A stretch of DNA of 45,482 bases from Burkholderiales bacterium. Lineage in GTDB: Bacteria; Pseudomonadota; Gammaproteobacteria; Burkholderiales; Burkholderiaceae_D. This document shows positions 34,089 through 43,246 of this stretch, in pieces. Under the pieces are notes generated by a model. It was given only the letters and a program-made list of their open reading frames with translations, ran no database searches and was not told the origin of the DNA. Made by a program: the position numbers and the translations under genes. The stretch covers positions 1 to 45,482 of the forward strand of contig JACQDX010000109.1 of NCBI GenBank assembly GCA_016200895.1. Direction: 5' to 3'. The stretch's first letter is position 1; every line of letters starts with the position of its first letter.

Positions 34089-34104
34089 ATTACAAAACTG
34101 TAAT
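34089..34104. promoter_or_regulatory. Candidate CzcR operator between czcR and czcI copy 3
   Basis: ATTACA-AAAC-TGTAAT is a perfect 16-bp inverted repeat, of the kind bound by heavy-metal OmpR-type regulators. It lies 63 bp upstream of czcR and about 290 bp before the third czcI, so it fits autoregulation best; whether it also acts on the czcI promoter is unclear. Confidence 0.5.
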
Positions 34105-34390
34105 GCTGACGACATTTTTCTACTCACATGCATCATATAAAATCTGTCCGCTCGTTCAAGTGGAGATAGAAAGTGCCTAACTTACTAAGTACTTTATTAG
34201 GCAGTAATTTTTAGTTGCGTCTTAAAAAGCATTCACCGCCTGGAAAGGCCAATAAGGCCTGAAATGTTTTCAATCACGTCATTAAAATGTCTATATGTGA
34301 TTTCAGTGTCGTCATAATTTCGCCCATAAAATTGTGGAAACCCCGCTAGAAACTATCTCGTTATTGGCATTAAGGTTTATAATTGACACC

Positions 34391-34747
34391 ATGCTTAAAA
34401 AGTTCGTATTCTTAATAGTAGTCGCCTTTACTCTCCAGCTAAGCTGGACGATGGCAGGCGTTTATTGTCTGCATGATGCAGATAAGACTACACATCACTT
34501 TGGGCACCATCCGCATGAGCATGATTCGACCAAAAGTGAATCATACTCAGACAAATCATCAGATAAAAATACTGCATCTCATCCTGACTGTGCTTCTTGC
34601 GCTTGCAGTTCTGTAGGCGCTTTCACATCAAGTTTCTTATTTGCTCACTCTTTGCTGAACAACGATCAATTTACCGAAGTATCGCTGTATACCCCTTCAC
34701 CTGTTTCACCAAAACCCGAGCGTCCCAAATGGATGGCCTTCGCCTAA
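34391..34747 (+). CDS. czcI: CzcI-family periplasmic protein, copy 3
   Basis: This 118-residue protein begins at ATG 34391, chosen by analogy with copy 2; the frame is open to 34334. It has a signal peptide (FVFLIVVAFTLQLSWTMAG), VYCLHD, the His cluster HHFGHHPHEHD, CASCAC and an ending SPKPERPKW. A perfect TATAAT (34378-34383) stands 7 nt before the ATG, as in copy 2. It heads the second RND operon, as czcI does in Cupriavidus. Confidence 0.8.
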   Translation: MLKKFVFLIVVAFTLQLSWTMAGVYCLHDADKTTHHFGHHPHEHDSTKSESYSDKSSDKNTASHPDCASCACSSVGAFTSSFLFAHSLLNNDQFTEVSLYTPSPVSPKPERPKWMAFA

Positions 34748-34893
34748 GTCCGGCGAGACATCTGTCTAATTTAGTTCCCTTTTCTTGTCTGTTGTTGCAC
34801 GTATTGCATCACGTGGAGCACCACGCATTGCCAATTTTAGAGACCTGACAGCTTCTTGCTGGATTCTTCCTTTTGTTTTTTCTGGAGAATGCT

Positions 34894-36216
34894 ATGCAAA
34901 AATTGTTGTTGCCACTCAATGTAGTGGTTGTTTTACTGTGCCCATTGTTGGCGCAGGCACAAAAGCCATCCGCAGACCAACCTGTGTTCTATCCAATCCG
35001 CGTGCCTGCAACGGCAATGTCGGCAGCCCCGGCTATTCCCGCAGTCTTCAATCTACCTACAGCACTGGCCTATGCGTTGGCTAGCAATCCTGATATTGCC
35101 GCTGCCAGACGTGAAATTCAGGCCAGTGAAGGTGCTTTGCGTCAGGCTGGCATCATTCCCAACCCGGAACTCTCAGCTGTCATGGAAGACGCCAGGCAAA
35201 ATACGCGCAGTACTACGGTACAAATCAATCAAGCGCTGGAGTTGGGTGGCAAGCGTGGTGCGCGGATAAGCGTAGCTGAACGCAGTCGCGCTGCAGCCAT
35301 GAATGAACTTGCTATTAAATCTGCAGAAATACGAGCAGCAGTCACAACGAATTTTTATGCGGTACTGATTGCGCAGGAACGTCAGCGTCTGGCCACCACT
35401 TCGCTGGAACTTGCACAACGGGCCAGTCATGCCGCCAGTCGGCAGGTCACACTGGGTAAAATTCCTCCTCTGGAAGCGGCTAGGGCAGGTATCGCAGAAT
35501 CTGGTGTACGAGTTGAATTAGCGCAGGCAAATAGTGAGTTGCTGACCGCTAAACACCGTCTGGCAGTAGCGCTTGGTGGGGGCCTGAGTGCAGACCAGCA
35601 GTTGCAAGGCGAATTCAATACTCTTCCGATATTACCCGCCATACAGAAATTGACTCAAGGCTTGTCGCAATCGCCACTGATACAGCGCGCCCGCATTGAG
35701 TTGGACAAGCGCATGGCGATGTCTGAACTGGAAAAAAGTCGACAAATCCCTGACTTGACCTTAAGCATCGGTGCCAAGCGCGAGCAGCAAACCGGACGTA
35801 ATCAGGCCATCGCCGGGATCAGCATACCTCTCTCTCTATTTGATCGCAATCAAGGCAATCTGCAAGAAGCTCTGAGCCGCACCGACAAGGCCAGGGATGA
35901 ATTGACTGGTACAGAAAACCGTCTGTATAGCGAAGTGCTGCAAGCACATCAGCGTCTGAGTCTTGCTAGGGATGAAGCCGAACTTCTGCAAAAAGAAGTA
36001 CTGCCAGTTGCACAGAACGCATTTGATATCGCCATCAAGGGTTTTGAATACGGCAAGTTTAACTTTATGGATGTGCTGGATGCCCAGCGCTCATTGCTAC
36101 AGACCAAGGCACAGTACTTGCGCGGTCTGTCTGAAGCGCAGCGCGCTGCTGCTGACATCGAAGCTTACATGGGTGATCGTGAATTCAGCCTGTTCACTGC
36201 CACATCTTCATTCTAG
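34894..36216 (+). CDS. czcC: CzcC-family outer-membrane efflux protein, operon 2
   Basis: This 440-residue TolC-like channel starts at ATG 34894 after TGGAGAA, with a signal peptide ending LLAQAQ; the frame extends to 34873. The repeats are LPTALAYALASNPDIAAAR and, late, EVLPVAQNAFDIAIKGFEYGKFNFMDVLDAQR, characteristic of CzcC. It exports metal received from CzcA/CzcB out of the cell. It lies 146 nt after czcI and 9 nt before czcB. Confidence 0.9.
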   Translation: MQKLLLPLNVVVVLLCPLLAQAQKPSADQPVFYPIRVPATAMSAAPAIPAVFNLPTALAYALASNPDIAAARREIQASEGALRQAGIIPNPELSAVMEDARQNTRSTTVQINQALELGGKRGARISVAERSRAAAMNELAIKSAEIRAAVTTNFYAVLIAQERQRLATTSLELAQRASHAASRQVTLGKIPPLEAARAGIAESGVRVELAQANSELLTAKHRLAVALGGGLSADQQLQGEFNTLPILPAIQKLTQGLSQSPLIQRARIELDKRMAMSELEKSRQIPDLTLSIGAKREQQTGRNQAIAGISIPLSLFDRNQGNLQEALSRTDKARDELTGTENRLYSEVLQAHQRLSLARDEAELLQKEVLPVAQNAFDIAIKGFEYGKFNFMDVLDAQRSLLQTKAQYLRGLSEAQRAAADIEAYMGDREFSLFTATSSF

Positions 36217-36225
36217 GAATTTTGT

Positions 36226-37806
36226 ATGAAACTGAATATCAATAAAAAAACTGCATTAACTGTTGGCATTGTTGTGTCTATAGGTTTGCTACTGGGGGCG
36301 CTGATACTGAGTACTGGCAAGGAGAAAGCTGGCGATGCCCATGGCGGTCACGCCGAACAGTCTGCCCATACGGACGAGGAACACCATGGTGAGAAAAACA
36401 AAGATGCACATGCTGATGACCAGACTCATGCAGACAAAGAACACCATGACGATGCCGGACAACCTAAAAAGGGTCCACATGGTGGCAAATTGTTTAGCAA
36501 TGATGGGTACGCGCTGGAAGTGACTATTTTCGAGCAAAACACTCCGCCGGAATTTCGTTTGTATGCCTATCAAGATGGCAAGCCGCTGGCACCGTCAGCG
36601 AACCAAGTGTCGGTAAATTTGGAACGCCTTGGTAGAGCACCACAAAATTTCAGTTTTATAGCGGAAAAAGACTATTTGAAGGGAAATGCGATTGTCGAAG
36701 AACCTCATTCCTTCAAAGTGAGTATCAACGCGCAGCATGCGAGCAAGACCTATAAGTTCAGCTATGAGCAAATTGAGGGACGCGTCAGCATGGATCCGCA
36801 AAAACGCAAGCAGAATGGTGTGGAGGTGCAAACAGCCGGACCAGTGACGCTTAAAGGCAATCTTAATTTGTTGGGTGAAGTGCGCATGAACGAAGACCGC
36901 ATGCTGCAAATTGTGCCACGCCTGGCAGGCGTAGTCGAAACTGTGACCGTGAATGCAGGCGACAAGGTGAGTAAAGGTCAAGTACTGGCTGTGATATCAA
37001 GTCAGGCTCTGGTGGAATTGCGCACTGAAGTTCTGGCAACTCAGAAGCGCCATGCACTGGCACGCAGCAATTTTGAACGCGAAAAGAAACTCTGGGAAGA
37101 AAAAATTTCTGCCGAACAGGATTATTTGCATGCTCGCAACACCATGCAAGAAGCCGAGATCTCATTGCAAAGTGCACAGCAAAAATTGGCTTCATTAGGA
37201 GCAGGCATGAGCGCTGGGGGTAATCTGAATCGTTATGAAATTCGTTCGCCCATAGCTGGTACTGTGACTGAGAAGCACATCAGCATGGGACAGTCGCTCA
37301 AGGATGATGCGACCATTTTCACAGTGGCCGATCTCAGTAGTGTTTGGGTGGAAGTAACGATACCTGCAAAAGATTTGAGCCAGGTCAGAACAGGCCAAAC
37401 AGCTACGGTAAATGCCAACGCGTTTGACGCAACTGCAGATGGCAAACTTAGTTATGTCGGGGCCGTGATGGGGGAGCAGACACGCAGCGCCAAAGCACGC
37501 CTGGTATTACCCAATACCAAAGGTAATTGGTATCCCGGCTTGACTGTCAGTGTGGCCCTGATGTCTGGTGAAGTGGAAGTACCGGTGGCGGTCTCGAACG
37601 AAGCGATACAAACCATCAATGAACGGACTACGGTATTTGGCAGTTATGGCAATCAACTGGAAGCAAAGCCAGTGGAACTTGGACGTAGTGACGGCAAATA
37701 CACCGAAGTACTGAAAGGTTTGCAGGCAGGTGAAGTCTATGTTGCTAAAAACAGTTTTCTTATCAAAGCAGAACTTGGCAAGTCTGCGGCCAGCCACGAC
37801 CACTAG
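36226..37806 (+). CDS. czcB: CzcB membrane-fusion protein with His-rich N-terminus, operon 2
   Basis: This 526-residue adaptor matches classical CzcB in length and order. After a membrane anchor (about 10-28) comes a His/Asp-rich stretch (residues 39-80; HGGH, HHGE, HHDD), then a PHGGKLF domain that can bind metal, then the barrel-sandwich, hairpin and beta-barrel domains (IVPRLAGVVETVTVNAGDKV; IRSPIAGTVTEKHI). It ends with a short His tail (SHDH). It would hand periplasmic metal to CzcA and link it to CzcC. A PII-like gene, not czcA, comes next, 10 nt away. Confidence 0.92.
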   Translation: MKLNINKKTALTVGIVVSIGLLLGALILSTGKEKAGDAHGGHAEQSAHTDEEHHGEKNKDAHADDQTHADKEHHDDAGQPKKGPHGGKLFSNDGYALEVTIFEQNTPPEFRLYAYQDGKPLAPSANQVSVNLERLGRAPQNFSFIAEKDYLKGNAIVEEPHSFKVSINAQHASKTYKFSYEQIEGRVSMDPQKRKQNGVEVQTAGPVTLKGNLNLLGEVRMNEDRMLQIVPRLAGVVETVTVNAGDKVSKGQVLAVISSQALVELRTEVLATQKRHALARSNFEREKKLWEEKISAEQDYLHARNTMQEAEISLQSAQQKLASLGAGMSAGGNLNRYEIRSPIAGTVTEKHISMGQSLKDDATIFTVADLSSVWVEVTIPAKDLSQVRTGQTATVNANAFDATADGKLSYVGAVMGEQTRSAKARLVLPNTKGNWYPGLTVSVALMSGEVEVPVAVSNEAIQTINERTTVFGSYGNQLEAKPVELGRSDGKYTEVLKGLQAGEVYVAKNSFLIKAELGKSAASHDH

Positions 37807-37816
37807 GAGAGCGACC

Positions 37817-38158
37817 ATGAAACAGATTATTGCAATGATCCAAGCACATCGTTTGGAAAAGGTGGAGAACGCCTTGCATCAACTGCCGCATTTGCCAGGG
37901 TTCACCTTATTTCATGCCCATGGTCATCCGCGAGGCAAAGGCCCTCAGCATGGGTTCATCGCAACAGAATGGAATCCAGATGCACATGACTGCGTGGTAC
38001 TGATGATGTTTTGTACAGACGAGCAAATGCAAGTCTTGATTGACACGATACGTCTAGCTGCCCACACAGGTAATGCTGGCGATGGATTGATTGCCGTCTC
38101 CAATGTCGACAGCTTGGTGCGCATACGCACAGGCGAACGCGATGACGCGGCGGTCTGA
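37817..38158 (+). CDS. PII/GlnB-like protein located between czcB and czcA
   Basis: This 113-residue PII-type protein starts at ATG 37817 after AGGAGAG; the longer frame to 37730 overlaps czcB and is unlikely. It keeps the PII C-terminus (NAGDGLIAVSNVDSLVRIRTGER, cf. GDGK...RIRTGE) but has a His-rich T-loop region (FHAHGHPRGKGPQHGF) and no uridylylation Tyr. The His residues may bind metal. Being inserted between the adaptor and pump genes, it should be made in proportion with them and may control the complex. It is distinct from the PII-like gene at 28016. Confidence 0.8.
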   Translation: MKQIIAMIQAHRLEKVENALHQLPHLPGFTLFHAHGHPRGKGPQHGFIATEWNPDAHDCVVLMMFCTDEQMQVLIDTIRLAAHTGNAGDGLIAVSNVDSLVRIRTGERDDAAV

Positions 38159-38181
38159 AAAACATACTGAAAGAACACATC

Positions 38182-41100
38182 ATGTTTGAAAAAATCATCC
38201 GCTTTTCCATAGATCAGCGTTGGATGGTAATCATGCTTACGCTTGCCTTTGGGGCACTTGGCGTATTCAGTTACCAACGACTACCTATAGATGCTGTACC
38301 AGATATCACCAATGTCCAGGTACAGGTCAATACTGCTGCCCCTGGCTATTCGCCATTGGAGGCTGAACAGCGCATTACCTTCCCGATTGAAACTGTGATG
38401 GCAGGTCTTCCAAATTTGCAACAGACCCGCTCACTGTCTCGCTATGGTTTGTCGCAAGTGACCATCATTTTTAAAGATGGAACTGATATCTATTTTGCAC
38501 GTCAGCTCGTAAATGAACGTATACAGGAAGCCAAGGGCAAGCTGCCAGCAGGCGTGGAGCCTAGTATGGGGCCAATTTCAACGGGTCTTGGTGAAATTGT
38601 CATGTGGACAGTCGAAAGCAAATCTGGCGCATTGAAACCAGATGGGCAACCCTACACGGCGACAGACTTGCGTGAGATTCAAGACTGGATCGTCAAGCCG
38701 CAGTTGCGCAATGTACCTGGCGTCACAGAAATAAATACCATAGGTGGCTATGCCAAGGAATTTCAGGTGGCACCATCGCCAGAGAAACTGGTGGCACATG
38801 GCTTGAGTTGGCAAGATGTTGTCACTGCGCTGGAAAAAAACAATAGTAATGTAGGTGCAGGATATCTGGAAAAACGTGGCGAACAGTATTTGATTAGGGT
38901 GCCTGGGCAATTGACTTCAATGGAAGACATCAGCAACGTCGTCATCAAAAGCCAGAAAAATGTCCCTGTACGTATCCGCGATATTGCCGAAGTTAACATA
39001 GGTCGCGAACTGCGCACAGGTGCTGCCACTGAGAATGGTCGTGAAGTCGTGCTAGGTACAGTTTTCATGCTGATCGGAGAAAACAGTCGCAAGGTATCGC
39101 AGGCCGTGGCAAAAAAACTGGAAGACATTAATCGTGGTCTGCCGCAAGGCATCATTGCCAACACGGTCTATGACCGCACCATCCTCGTCGACAAGGCAAT
39201 TAACACTGTCAAAAAGAACTTGCTTGAAGGTGCTGTGCTGGTAATCGTTATCCTGTTTCTGTTTTTAGGGAACATCCGTGCTGCCATTATTACCGCAATG
39301 GTGATACCACTTGCGATGCTATTCACGTTTACGGGAATGGTGGGTAATAAAGTCAGTGCCAATCTCATGAGTCTGGGAGCATTGGACTTCGGCATTATCA
39401 TTGATGGTGCCGTCGTGATCGTGGAAAATTGCGTTCGTCGCTTGGCTCATGCACAAGCTGCTGCGGGGCGCACACTGAATCGCAACGAACGCATGCACGA
39501 AGTATTTGCTGCTGCCAAGGAAGCCCGCCGCCCATTGCTATTTGGTCAGTTGATCATCATGGTGGTGTACTTGCCTATCTTTGCGCTGACTGGTGTCGAA
39601 GGCAAGATGTTCCATCCCATGGCATTTACTGTCGTTGCGGCTTTAATTGCAGCAATGTTGTTATCGATGACCTTTATACCTGCTGCTGTTGCCTTATTCA
39701 TAGGCGAAAATGTCAGCGAAAAAGAAAATCGACTCATGCTGTGGGCCAAACAAGCCTACCAACCACTACTTGATTTTGCGTTGCAAAGTAAAACTTTGGT
39801 ATTGAGTATTGTCGGAGTAGTACTGGTCTTGAGTGGCTTATTGGCAAGCCGTATGGGGAGTGAATTTATTCCCAGTCTGAATGAAGGTGACATCGCATTA
39901 CATGCACTGCGCATACCTGGCACCAGTCTGACACAAGCAATACAAATGCAAATGGAACTAGAGCGTACCATACTCACTTTCGCGGAAGTTGAGAAGGTTT
40001 ATGCCAAGCTCGGCACGGCTGAGATAGCCACCGACCCCATGCCGCCTAATGTAGCCGACACGTTTATCATGCTAAAACCGCAAAATACGTGGCCTGATCC
40101 TAAACGTAGTAAGGTTGATTTGGTCGCCGCTATTCAGGAAGCAGTAGAAAAAGTACCGGGCAATAATTATGAGTTTACCCAACCAATACAAATGCGCTTC
40201 AATGAACTGATCTCCGGAGTACGTAGCGACGTGGCGATTAAGGTGTTTGGTGATGACATGGAAATTATGAACCGCACAGCAGAAGAGATATCTCAGGTGT
40301 TGGAGAAGATCTCTGGTGCTGCCGATGTCAAAGTAGAGCAAACCACAGGTTTGCCGATGTTAAGTATTCAGATAGACCGTGACAAAGCTACCCGTCTAGG
40401 CTTGAATATCAGCGATGTACAAGAGGTAGTTTCAGCGGCAGTTGGCGGTAAAGAGTCAGGCACTATGTTCCAAGGGGACCGAAGGTTCGACATCGTTGTC
40501 CGCTTACCAGAAAATTTGCGTTCCGACATTGAGGCTATCAAACGCTTGCCTATCCGCTTGCCAGGCAGTGGGCAAGGTGACATGATTGGTGGTGCCAATT
40601 TCGTTACTCTTGCGGACCTGGCAACCATAGATATGGCCCCTGGTCCAAACCAGATTAGTCGTGAAGATGGCAAACGCAGAGTGGTGGTGACCGCCAATGT
40701 AAGAGGTCGCGATATAGGTTCATTTGTGACTGATGCGCAAGAGCAACTGGCAAAGAAAGTCAAAATCCCTACCGCTTATTGGACGACTTGGGGTGGTACG
40801 TTCGAGCAACTGCAATCCGCTTCGCAGCGTTTGCAAATTGTTGTACCGGTGGCTTTACTGTTGGTCTTTATGCTTCTTTTTGCCATGTTCGGTAATTTTA
40901 GAGATGGTTTGCTGGTGTTCACCGGTGTGCCATTTGCGCTGACTGGCGGTATCGCGGCGCTGTGGTTGCGTGATATTCCACTATCGATCTCAGCGGGAAT
41001 AGGTTTTATCGCCTTGTCTGGAGTGGCAGTATTGAATGGATTGGTGATGATCGCTTATATACGCTCATTACGAGAGGAGGGCCTAGGACTGGATGCAGCT

Positions 41101-41340
41101 ATCCAGCAAGGAGCCTTGACGCGTCTGCGTCCAGTGTTAATGACGGCACTGGTAGCGTCTCTAGGCTTTATTCCCATGGCGCTGGCGACCGGAACCGGTG
41201 CCGAAGTCCAACGGCCATTGGCAACGGTGGTCATTGGTGGAATTCTGTCATCCACCATACTAACGCTATTGGTGCTGCCATTGTTGTACCAGCTCAGTCA
41301 TCGCAGGCAGGATAGGGCTCCAGCATATGCAAGTGCTTGA
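38182..41340 (+). CDS. czcA: CzcA heavy-metal RND permease (HME1 type), operon 2
   Basis: This 1052-residue pump subunit is of canonical CzcA type. Helix 4 carries LDFGIIIDGAVVIVEN, and Asp402, Asp408 and Glu415 fall exactly on the residues shown to be essential in Cupriavidus CzcA (proton relay). This signature defines the Zn/Co/Cd group. The protein drives metal from the periplasm through CzcC using the proton gradient. It starts 23 nt after the PII-like gene and ends the operon; no czcD follows here, because the CzcD-like gene is at 29306. Confidence 0.93.
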   Translation: MFEKIIRFSIDQRWMVIMLTLAFGALGVFSYQRLPIDAVPDITNVQVQVNTAAPGYSPLEAEQRITFPIETVMAGLPNLQQTRSLSRYGLSQVTIIFKDGTDIYFARQLVNERIQEAKGKLPAGVEPSMGPISTGLGEIVMWTVESKSGALKPDGQPYTATDLREIQDWIVKPQLRNVPGVTEINTIGGYAKEFQVAPSPEKLVAHGLSWQDVVTALEKNNSNVGAGYLEKRGEQYLIRVPGQLTSMEDISNVVIKSQKNVPVRIRDIAEVNIGRELRTGAATENGREVVLGTVFMLIGENSRKVSQAVAKKLEDINRGLPQGIIANTVYDRTILVDKAINTVKKNLLEGAVLVIVILFLFLGNIRAAIITAMVIPLAMLFTFTGMVGNKVSANLMSLGALDFGIIIDGAVVIVENCVRRLAHAQAAAGRTLNRNERMHEVFAAAKEARRPLLFGQLIIMVVYLPIFALTGVEGKMFHPMAFTVVAALIAAMLLSMTFIPAAVALFIGENVSEKENRLMLWAKQAYQPLLDFALQSKTLVLSIVGVVLVLSGLLASRMGSEFIPSLNEGDIALHALRIPGTSLTQAIQMQMELERTILTFAEVEKVYAKLGTAEIATDPMPPNVADTFIMLKPQNTWPDPKRSKVDLVAAIQEAVEKVPGNNYEFTQPIQMRFNELISGVRSDVAIKVFGDDMEIMNRTAEEISQVLEKISGAADVKVEQTTGLPMLSIQIDRDKATRLGLNISDVQEVVSAAVGGKESGTMFQGDRRFDIVVRLPENLRSDIEAIKRLPIRLPGSGQGDMIGGANFVTLADLATIDMAPGPNQISREDGKRRVVVTANVRGRDIGSFVTDAQEQLAKKVKIPTAYWTTWGGTFEQLQSASQRLQIVVPVALLLVFMLLFAMFGNFRDGLLVFTGVPFALTGGIAALWLRDIPLSISAGIGFIALSGVAVLNGLVMIAYIRSLREEGLGLDAAIQQGALTRLRPVLMTALVASLGFIPMALATGTGAEVQRPLATVVIGGILSSTILTLLVLPLLYQLSHRRQDRAPAYASA

Positions 41341-41360
41341 AAATATACCTGCCAAGTGCA

Positions 41361-41591
41361 TTAGCACCAGCTTCTGCAATTGAAGTAAAGCTTGCCAGCG
41401 TCCTCCAGGAAAATCAAACTATCATCTGATTGATGGATAAAATGGGGGACATCAGTTTCCAACCAAAAAGTATCTGTTTGATTGTTCCAAAAGCAAGTCA
41501 ACGCTGTTGTTTGCCGATACCCGAACGTTATAGGTATCGGCAATTCCATATTTAAACAACAAGTGATGATATTTTCAGTACGTAAGCTCAT
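41361..41591 (-). CDS. Hypothetical ORF downstream of czcA
   Basis: An open frame of 76 codons on the minus strand (from ATG 41591, extendable to 41669) reads FWNNQTDTFWLETDVPHFIH and SDDSLIFLEDAGKLYFN, which has natural-looking composition, but no family is recognised. An 11-bp perfect hairpin (41511-41521 with 41533-41543) lies inside it; that might instead be a terminator for czcA, although only a weak T-run follows. The ORF may be the end of a gene interrupted before the ISKra4 element at 41677. Confidence 0.3.
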   Translation of the reverse strand: MSLRTENIITCCLNMELPIPITFGYRQTTALTCFWNNQTDTFWLETDVPHFIHQSDDSLIFLEDAGKLYFNCRSWC

Positions 41592-41676
41592 GACTTGGCA
41601 ATGGTTGCTGGCGTATGTTGAGCGTATTGGCCGGAGCGGCTTTGGCGCTTGGAGTATCTGAATCGACAAGATCCAA

Positions 41677-43232
41677 TGAGAGCAGCCAAAAGTGGAGGCA
41701 AGTGATTAGGTAAAATTGGCGGTAGAATTTGTTGCATGCGAACAAATATGGAGGTTGCCATGCGCATGATCATTGAAGCACGTATTGTGTCCAGCACAGG
41801 AAGCGAGAAGGTGGTTTCATTGGCCGATATTGAAAGGGGCGATGGTGATCTAAAGCAGCTCGGCCTGAATTTATCAGAAGGACGTGATTTGATGCATGAC
41901 GTGCAACATGCTTTGGTCAATGCGCAAACACATACATTCATAGAGGCGTCTAGGCAATGCCCTTATTGTCACGCAGAGCTGTCCATCAAGACAATGCACA
42001 CCATTCAGTACAAAACAGTCTATGGCAAAGTGACGATCGACAGCCCGCAATTGCGGCGGTGCACATGCAAACAGTCAAAGGGAGCTGCATCGTATAGCCC
42101 GCTTGCGCAAGCCATACCGTTTCGCATGAGTCCTGAACTGGAATACCTCCAGGTAAAGTGGGCGGCGCATCTTCCCTATGCAGCCGCCACCAAATTATTG
42201 AAAGAAATACTTCCGCTCGATCAGGCGATTTCAACTTCAGGTGTAAAAAATCGTGTACGTGCTGTCGGACAGGAACTCGATGACAAAGTGGAGAGTGCCA
42301 TTCGGGGTGAGCGCCAATACCCATCGTGCCGCACGAAGAAACTGAAGATAACTGCCATTGCTGTTGACTCTGCGTGGCTGCGGCAACGCCCATCGCGCCA
42401 ACAACAAGACGACGCCAAGCTTGCAGAGTATTTCCCTTCAAAGCGCACCCCGCTAACCGGACGACACGTCAACATCATCGCTGGTCGTGCGGTACGCGAC
42501 GATGGTACATCACGCGTCTATGGATACGTCAATAAAGAGGTCACCTCGGCCGCCACCAGGCTCGACCATTTTCTATCCGAACAAATGGTTGGCAACGATG
42601 AGAAGATCACAATCGTCTCTGATGGTGCGGCGGAATTTGAGAAGGCAGTAGAAGGTTCCGTGAGACCACTAAAACGAATCTTGGATTGGTTTCATATTGC
42701 AATGAAATTTCGGGCAATCGAGCAGTCAGCGCAGAAATTCCCGGAACTTTTAGCCCCCAACGGACGACCAATCAAAGACGAAATCGCCTCGGCGAAATGG
42801 CTTACGTGGCACGGTAATGGATCCGAAGCGGTCGAACGAATCAAGAGCATACATGACATGTTTGAGCTCGCGCTGGAAAATCCAGCTTACAACGCTTTGT
42901 GGTGGAACCTTCGTGGAACATATTGGTACTTGGATTCGAATAGTAAATACCTGGTCAACTATGGATGGCGTTACCGACGAGGCATGCCCATCAGCAGCAG
43001 TATTGCCGAATCGGCAGTCAACGAAGTTGTTAGTTTGCGATGCGCGAAGAAGCGTCAAATGCGATGGACAGATGAAGGTGCGCACCTTCTGGTGCAGGTT
43101 CGTGTGGCCGCGTTGAACGGTGAACTTAAGATGAGAGACAACCCGATACCACGTCGATTTACAGGTAAGGGAACGTGCGATGAACAGTCGAAACGGGTGG
43201 GATAAAGCTGCCTCCGGTTTTGGCTGCTCTCA
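41677..43232 (+). mobile_element. ISKra4-family insertion sequence, complete
   Basis: Terminal inverted repeats of 24 bp bound the element: TGAGAGCAGCCAAAA then GTGGAGGCA at 41677-41700 and the complement at 43209-43232, with two mismatches. The length of 1556 bp and one transposase gene fit a small ISKra4 member. No clear target duplication is visible. It lies between the second czc operon and the KfrA_N gene. Confidence 0.8.
41760..43205 (+). CDS. ISKra4-family transposase
   Basis: This 481-residue transposase starts at ATG 41760 after GGAGG (frame open to 41736). It has an N-terminal zinc-finger region (CPYCHAEL, then RRCTCKQ), a DDE-type core (VDSAWL; IVSDGAAEFEKA; RILDWFHIAMKF) and the ending SIAESAVNEVVSLRCAKK with QMRWTDEGAHLLVQVR that I associate with the ISKra4 family. 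The frame is intact and the terminal repeats are present, so the copy may be active. Confidence 0.82.
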   Translation: MRMIIEARIVSSTGSEKVVSLADIERGDGDLKQLGLNLSEGRDLMHDVQHALVNAQTHTFIEASRQCPYCHAELSIKTMHTIQYKTVYGKVTIDSPQLRRCTCKQSKGAASYSPLAQAIPFRMSPELEYLQVKWAAHLPYAAATKLLKEILPLDQAISTSGVKNRVRAVGQELDDKVESAIRGERQYPSCRTKKLKITAIAVDSAWLRQRPSRQQQDDAKLAEYFPSKRTPLTGRHVNIIAGRAVRDDGTSRVYGYVNKEVTSAATRLDHFLSEQMVGNDEKITIVSDGAAEFEKAVEGSVRPLKRILDWFHIAMKFRAIEQSAQKFPELLAPNGRPIKDEIASAKWLTWHGNGSEAVERIKSIHDMFELALENPAYNALWWNLRGTYWYLDSNSKYLVNYGWRYRRGMPISSSIAESAVNEVVSLRCAKKRQMRWTDEGAHLLVQVRVAALNGELKMRDNPIPRRFTGKGTCDEQSKRVG

Positions 43233-43246
43233 AACAATGTTGCCCG

